In this document: positions 61,081-64,000 of the stretch, piece by piece
Layout: each line of letters begins with the position of its first letter
Position numbering within the stretch: the first letter of the stretch is position 1
Assembly: GCF_016802725.1 (NCBI RefSeq)
Contig: NC_052678.1
Span: 6,012,001 to 6,076,000 of the forward strand
DNA length: 64,000 bases
Direction of reading: 5' to 3'
DNA from: Solenopsis invicta
Taxonomy: Eukaryota; Arthropoda; Insecta; Hymenoptera; Formicidae
Notes under the pieces: generated by a model
Seen by the model: the letters and a program-made list of their open reading frames with translations, nothing else
Databases searched by the model: none
What the model was told of the DNA's origin: nothing
Made by a program: the position numbers and the translations under genes

Positions 61081-61312
61081 TTACAAATTTAATTTGCGAC
61101 GCTCCTCCGAGGAACCTGCCTGATCCTGACCGTTCTTGCTCCCGCGAGGACTGCTCGAATTCGAACGCGGGTATTTATCCAAAGTGCACTTCGGCTTCGT
61201 CTTCGACTTGCTCTTAGAGTTTCGTACGCGCCGCGCAATCTCTTCGATGCATCTTTGATCTTTCTCGCTAATGCAGAAACTTACACCGCCGCTTGCGTAT
61301 TCTTCGAGCTCT
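61081..61312 (-). CDS. Coiled-coil gene, terminal exon
   Basis: The first base completes the Lys codon split with the previous exon, then 76 codons and TAA at 61083-61081. CpG-rich coding sequence in an AT-rich setting. Confidence 0.7.
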
Positions 61313-62354
61313 CTGAAATAGTAACGAGCTCCATGAAGTCGGGCAGTGTATTATCATGTGAAACGTAAAATATAAAATTAACGGAAAGACTGACTTTCCA
61401 GAAATCGTAAATAGAAACTTCCATTTAATACTTACAATTAGATTGAAAGATTAAATTTTCAGATCTGCCACATTGCTACTGCTAAATTTTCTCGTTTTTT
61501 AAAACGCGCGAAGGCATGCACGATAATTTTTTTTACCTTCGAAAGGGCTCTAAACGATTTAAAAAATTATTTTGCAAAATAAATATGAAAGATACAAGAT
61601 TCACATTGACGTCTCTGATCAAAATATTGTCTGAGAAATGAAACATTTATTGCTAAAAAATCGTTTATTTTCAGGTTTATTCTCGACAACTCTTTAAGGG
61701 TGTGTTCGGGGAGACGCTATTAGCGCTATTTGCATCATTTTATCCTTGTTTTACGTCTAATGAATGATAAAGATAGAAAACGCAAATAGCGCTAATAGCG
61801 GTCTCTCTGAACGTATCTTAATTAAAGCGCGCGAAGGTCACGTGACCGACGCCGCGCTACGTTCAACGCGATGATACCGCGGCAACTTCACGACGATTCT
61901 CCGCGACGATTCGAAGTGGAAACGCGCGCGATTATTCCGCGAAATTGGACGAACAATCTGTCGAGTCTTTCGCGTTATTCGCATCATCCAACGAGCATTG
62001 CAGCTGTCGCTAAGCATTGAGAACGCGAGGAGCATGGAGTACGCGACCGATGGATTGTCGTAACGGATTAATCGAGGCAAGTAATCGTTCCCGTTCTCAT
62101 CCCCGACAATCGCCGCGTCCGCCATGATGCGTTCGCGTCGCGCTCCGAAAATCCTTCGTGATGAATCTTTAACGAGCGCGTTACGTTCACGCTTTTCATC
62201 TATCGATCGGAAACCCGATATCATGCAGCTTTCGTTTGCAAACACATTTAGTGCACTGTGCGCATAATGAGCGCTAACACCGCGTTTCTCGGTAACAATT
62301 GCGATTTCTAGACGAGAAAGAGAGAGAGAGAGAAAGCGAGAGAGAGAGAGAGAG

Positions 62355-62385
<31 letters not shown>

Positions 62386-64000
62386 GAAATGGTCACGAAT
62401 AAAATAAATGTAATGGAGTAGAAGCTCACTTCTGACATCGGTGCAGCTTCGCAATTAATTTGTTCAAATGTAGCGTTTCTTTCTGCAGCATTTTCAGCTC
62501 TGACTCCTTTTCCTGAAAATGAAAAGCCGCTGATACGAAACAAACTTGCGTTTTGGCATTAATTAAAATGATTTTCTCGCACGTGCAAATTATTTACATT
62601 ATATGTGAATTTTGTTATGTTGCTATTTAAAGTATGTTGCGATGACGAATATCTTATCACCATGATTTTCTAATAAGTGTAATCGTGTAATGAGACACGG
62701 AAAAAAGAATAATGTTGTAGCAACAAAAAAATGCAGTTTTGTTGAAGTATTCAAAAATTTAGTTGGATACAGATCTAAAAATAATTTTGTTAGACAATTA
62801 CAATAATTATGTAGAACGCTCAAGCTGATTACTAGAATATTGAAACTTTGCAGCATTGTTTATTGCTCTTGAATACCCTTTATAATTATTTTGATAGTGC
62901 AACAAAATTATTTTCATATATGTATCGATCTAGCTAAATTTTTAGATGCTTCAGCAAAATCGTTATTTCTGCAGAATTAGCTAACAATAGATAGAATTGA
63001 GAATAATCTTTTTAATTTAATAATATTAATAAAACAAAGAATAATTATAAAAAATTAATTAATATTAATAATAATGTAATTTTATTAATATTAATAAAAC
63101 ACGTGATTAATTTGTTTTATTAATACTGTTAATGAATTAACAAAATTATTTTTTATTAATAATAAATAATTTTTTGTTATTAATTAATTTAAAAATAATT
63201 TTTCTTTAACATAATAATGAAACATTAAACTATGGCAAACGATGACTTTTTAATAACATAAAAGAAATATTCTCTAATATACATGTTTTAAAAAATAATT
63301 GTCTCAAAAGAATGAGTTTAAATAAATAATAAAAATTATGGACGTGACATGATAAAAATTCGATGAATTAAAATTATGTCAAGGAATAATAATAATTTGT
63401 CGAATTAAAATTATGTCGCGATGTAATAATAATAATTATGTATCGACATAAAAATAATTTCATATTTTTTATTATCTAGCATTCATAATTTTAATTCGTG
63501 AAATTACTGTTATGTCCGGATATAATTTTAATTATTTATTTAAACTTGTCATTCTTTTGAAACAATTATTTTTTAAAACATTTATAATAGAGAGCATTTC
63601 TTTTATGTTATTAAAAATTAAAATAGCTTGTCATGTTAAACTTCAATTTTGAACTTCGATTTGCATCCAAAATTAAATGCGAAATATAATAAAAAAATTG
63701 TAATGGTACACATTTGGTAAATCTTTCTTACTAAAATCAAATATATTAACAATTTTATAACTTAATTATTTTTACTACTATTAAGTTATTCAATGTATAA
63801 TAATGTACATTACTTGTCTACGTGAATAAGATTCGTAAACATAACATAAACAGTATTTAAATAAATTCATGTAGATGTAATTTTGAAATTTACGGTACTC
63901 TGATTCTAGTTTTCGAGTACGCTTTCGAGCTCTTGGTATTACCGTCAAAGTATCTGTAACCGCACGAAGTTCGTCCTGGCGGGTTTCGCAAAGGTGACGC
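61081..64000 (-). CDS. Unidentified coiled-coil protein, 3' end (partial gene)
   Basis: Three exons on the minus strand: 64000-63943 (continues beyond the window), 62512-62430 and 61312-61081 with TAA. They join in phase (0, then 2) and give 123 residues. These contain CETRQDELRAVTDTLT, EKESELKMLQKETLHLNKLI, KLHRCQ, then KELEEYASGGVSFCISEKDQ and RCIEEIARRVRNSKSKSK, and a Ser/Lys/Arg-rich tail ending RRKLNL. The Leu and charged spacing over the first ~60 residues is that of a coiled coil; the tail is probably disordered and basic. Splice sites: GTAATA donor, TTTTCAG acceptor, GTGAGC donor, ATTTCAG acceptor. I do not recognise the family. It is transcribed in the same direction as Plekhm2 and lies upstream of it. 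Confidence 0.7.
61698..61817. mobile_element. TTAA-flanked MITE, 120 bp
   Basis: Inverted ends share AGACGCTATTAGCGCTATTT (left) and its near-exact reverse complement (right), with a short loop. The element is bounded on both sides by TTAA (61694-61697 and 61818-61821), the target of piggyBac-type transposases. It sits in the intron between the last two exons of the coiled-coil gene. The outermost bases match only loosely, so the superfamily call is tentative. Confidence 0.65.
61822..62245. other. CpG-rich island within an intron
   Basis: GC-rich with dense CpG, in an otherwise AT-rich intron. A 135-codon minus-strand frame (62245-61838) is open through it but shows no domain. The island could be an internal promoter, an unrecognised exon or a remnant; nothing decides between these. 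Confidence 0.4.
62312..62390. repeat. (GA)n microsatellite
   Basis: Nearly uninterrupted AG dinucleotides with a few AAAG units, in the intron upstream of the coiled-coil gene's last exon. Confidence 0.9.
62430..62512 (-). CDS. Coiled-coil gene, penultimate exon
   Basis: 83 bp encoding 27 residues (EKESELKMLQKETLHLNKLI and AKLHRCQ) plus two bases of the next codon. Acceptor CATTTTCAG, donor GTGAGC. Confidence 0.7.
62513..63942 (-). other. Intron of the coiled-coil gene with an AT-rich palindrome
   Basis: 1430 bp, extremely A+T rich from about 62990 on, with ATTAATAATA runs. No exon is seen. It contains the imperfect palindrome listed separately. Confidence 0.55.
63248..63617. mobile_element. 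AT-rich imperfect palindrome, possible MITE
   Basis: The left arm (about 63248-63345: TTTAATAACATAAAAGAAAT, then TTTTAAAAAATAATTGT and CAAAAGAATGA) is matched in reverse complement by the right arm (about 63510-63617) with scattered mismatches and indels. The centre holds short direct repeats of GAATTAAAATTATGTC. No clear terminal sequence or target duplication was found. Confidence 0.5.
63943..64000 (-). CDS. Coiled-coil gene, exon cut by the window edge
   Basis: 19 codons in the window (RHLCETRQDELRAVTDTLT) ending at a GTAATA donor in phase 0. This donor was preferred over a downstream GTAAAT because only phase 0 enters the coiled-coil frame of the next exon. Confidence 0.6.

Noticed and set aside
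62274..62543. 89-codon minus-strand frame with a Ser-Leu run
   Set aside because: Formed by the (GA)n microsatellite and an alternative frame of the coiled-coil exon; the splice-consistent frame is the other one.

Overview
The window is eukaryotic nuclear DNA from an insect. Short AT-rich introns with GT..AG borders, undepleted CpG and the transposon families fit a hymenopteran, most likely an ant; the species assignment is inference. About three quarters of it is repeat DNA and genes appear only in the last quarter.

Layout. 1-780: AT-rich flank with a broken Ty3/gypsy-type integrase tail (- strand). 834-1176: 9-bp CATCGCCAT-type minisatellite. 1177-38432: a satellite of roughly 265 tandem ~140-bp monomers. 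Its core (about 6.4-34 kb) is homogenised into higher-order repeats (280 bp and, in places, 700 bp), its edges are diverged, and a block of edge-like old monomers sits inside the core at 16.3-17.8 kb. 38433-38780: LTR-like segment. 39779-40130 and 48391-48626: pieces of a decayed gene with a zinc-finger-like motif (- strand), separated by a complete 8131-bp foldback transposon (40220-48350). That element has perfect 10-bp target duplications and two inverted arms built of 147-bp tandem repeats. 48710-49124: hAT-type foldback MITE with 8-bp target duplications. 49381-49636: short 5'-truncated LINE-like insert. 49640-51924: AT-rich, no gene seen.

Genes. 51925-58511 (- strand) is a complete nine-exon gene encoding an 1141-residue PLEKHM2/SKIP orthologue: RUN domain, long disordered middle, a conserved segment before the PH domain, the PH domain, and a conserved tail. 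All eight exon junctions keep frame; one needs a GC donor. In the vertebrate family this protein links ARL8 on lysosomes to kinesin-1. 61081-64000 (- strand) holds the last three exons of a second, unidentified coiled-coil gene that runs off the right edge. A possible orphan terminal exon lies at 59920-60000.

The remaining spaces are AT-rich introns and intergenic DNA with microsatellites, a TTAA-flanked MITE (61698-61817), an AT-rich imperfect palindrome (63248-63617) and CpG-rich islands near the Plekhm2 first exon and in an intron of the coiled-coil gene. No tRNA, rRNA or CRISPR was seen. The clearest unusual system is the foldback element, whose two arms share the same order of repeat variants but differ by whole-unit gains and losses.
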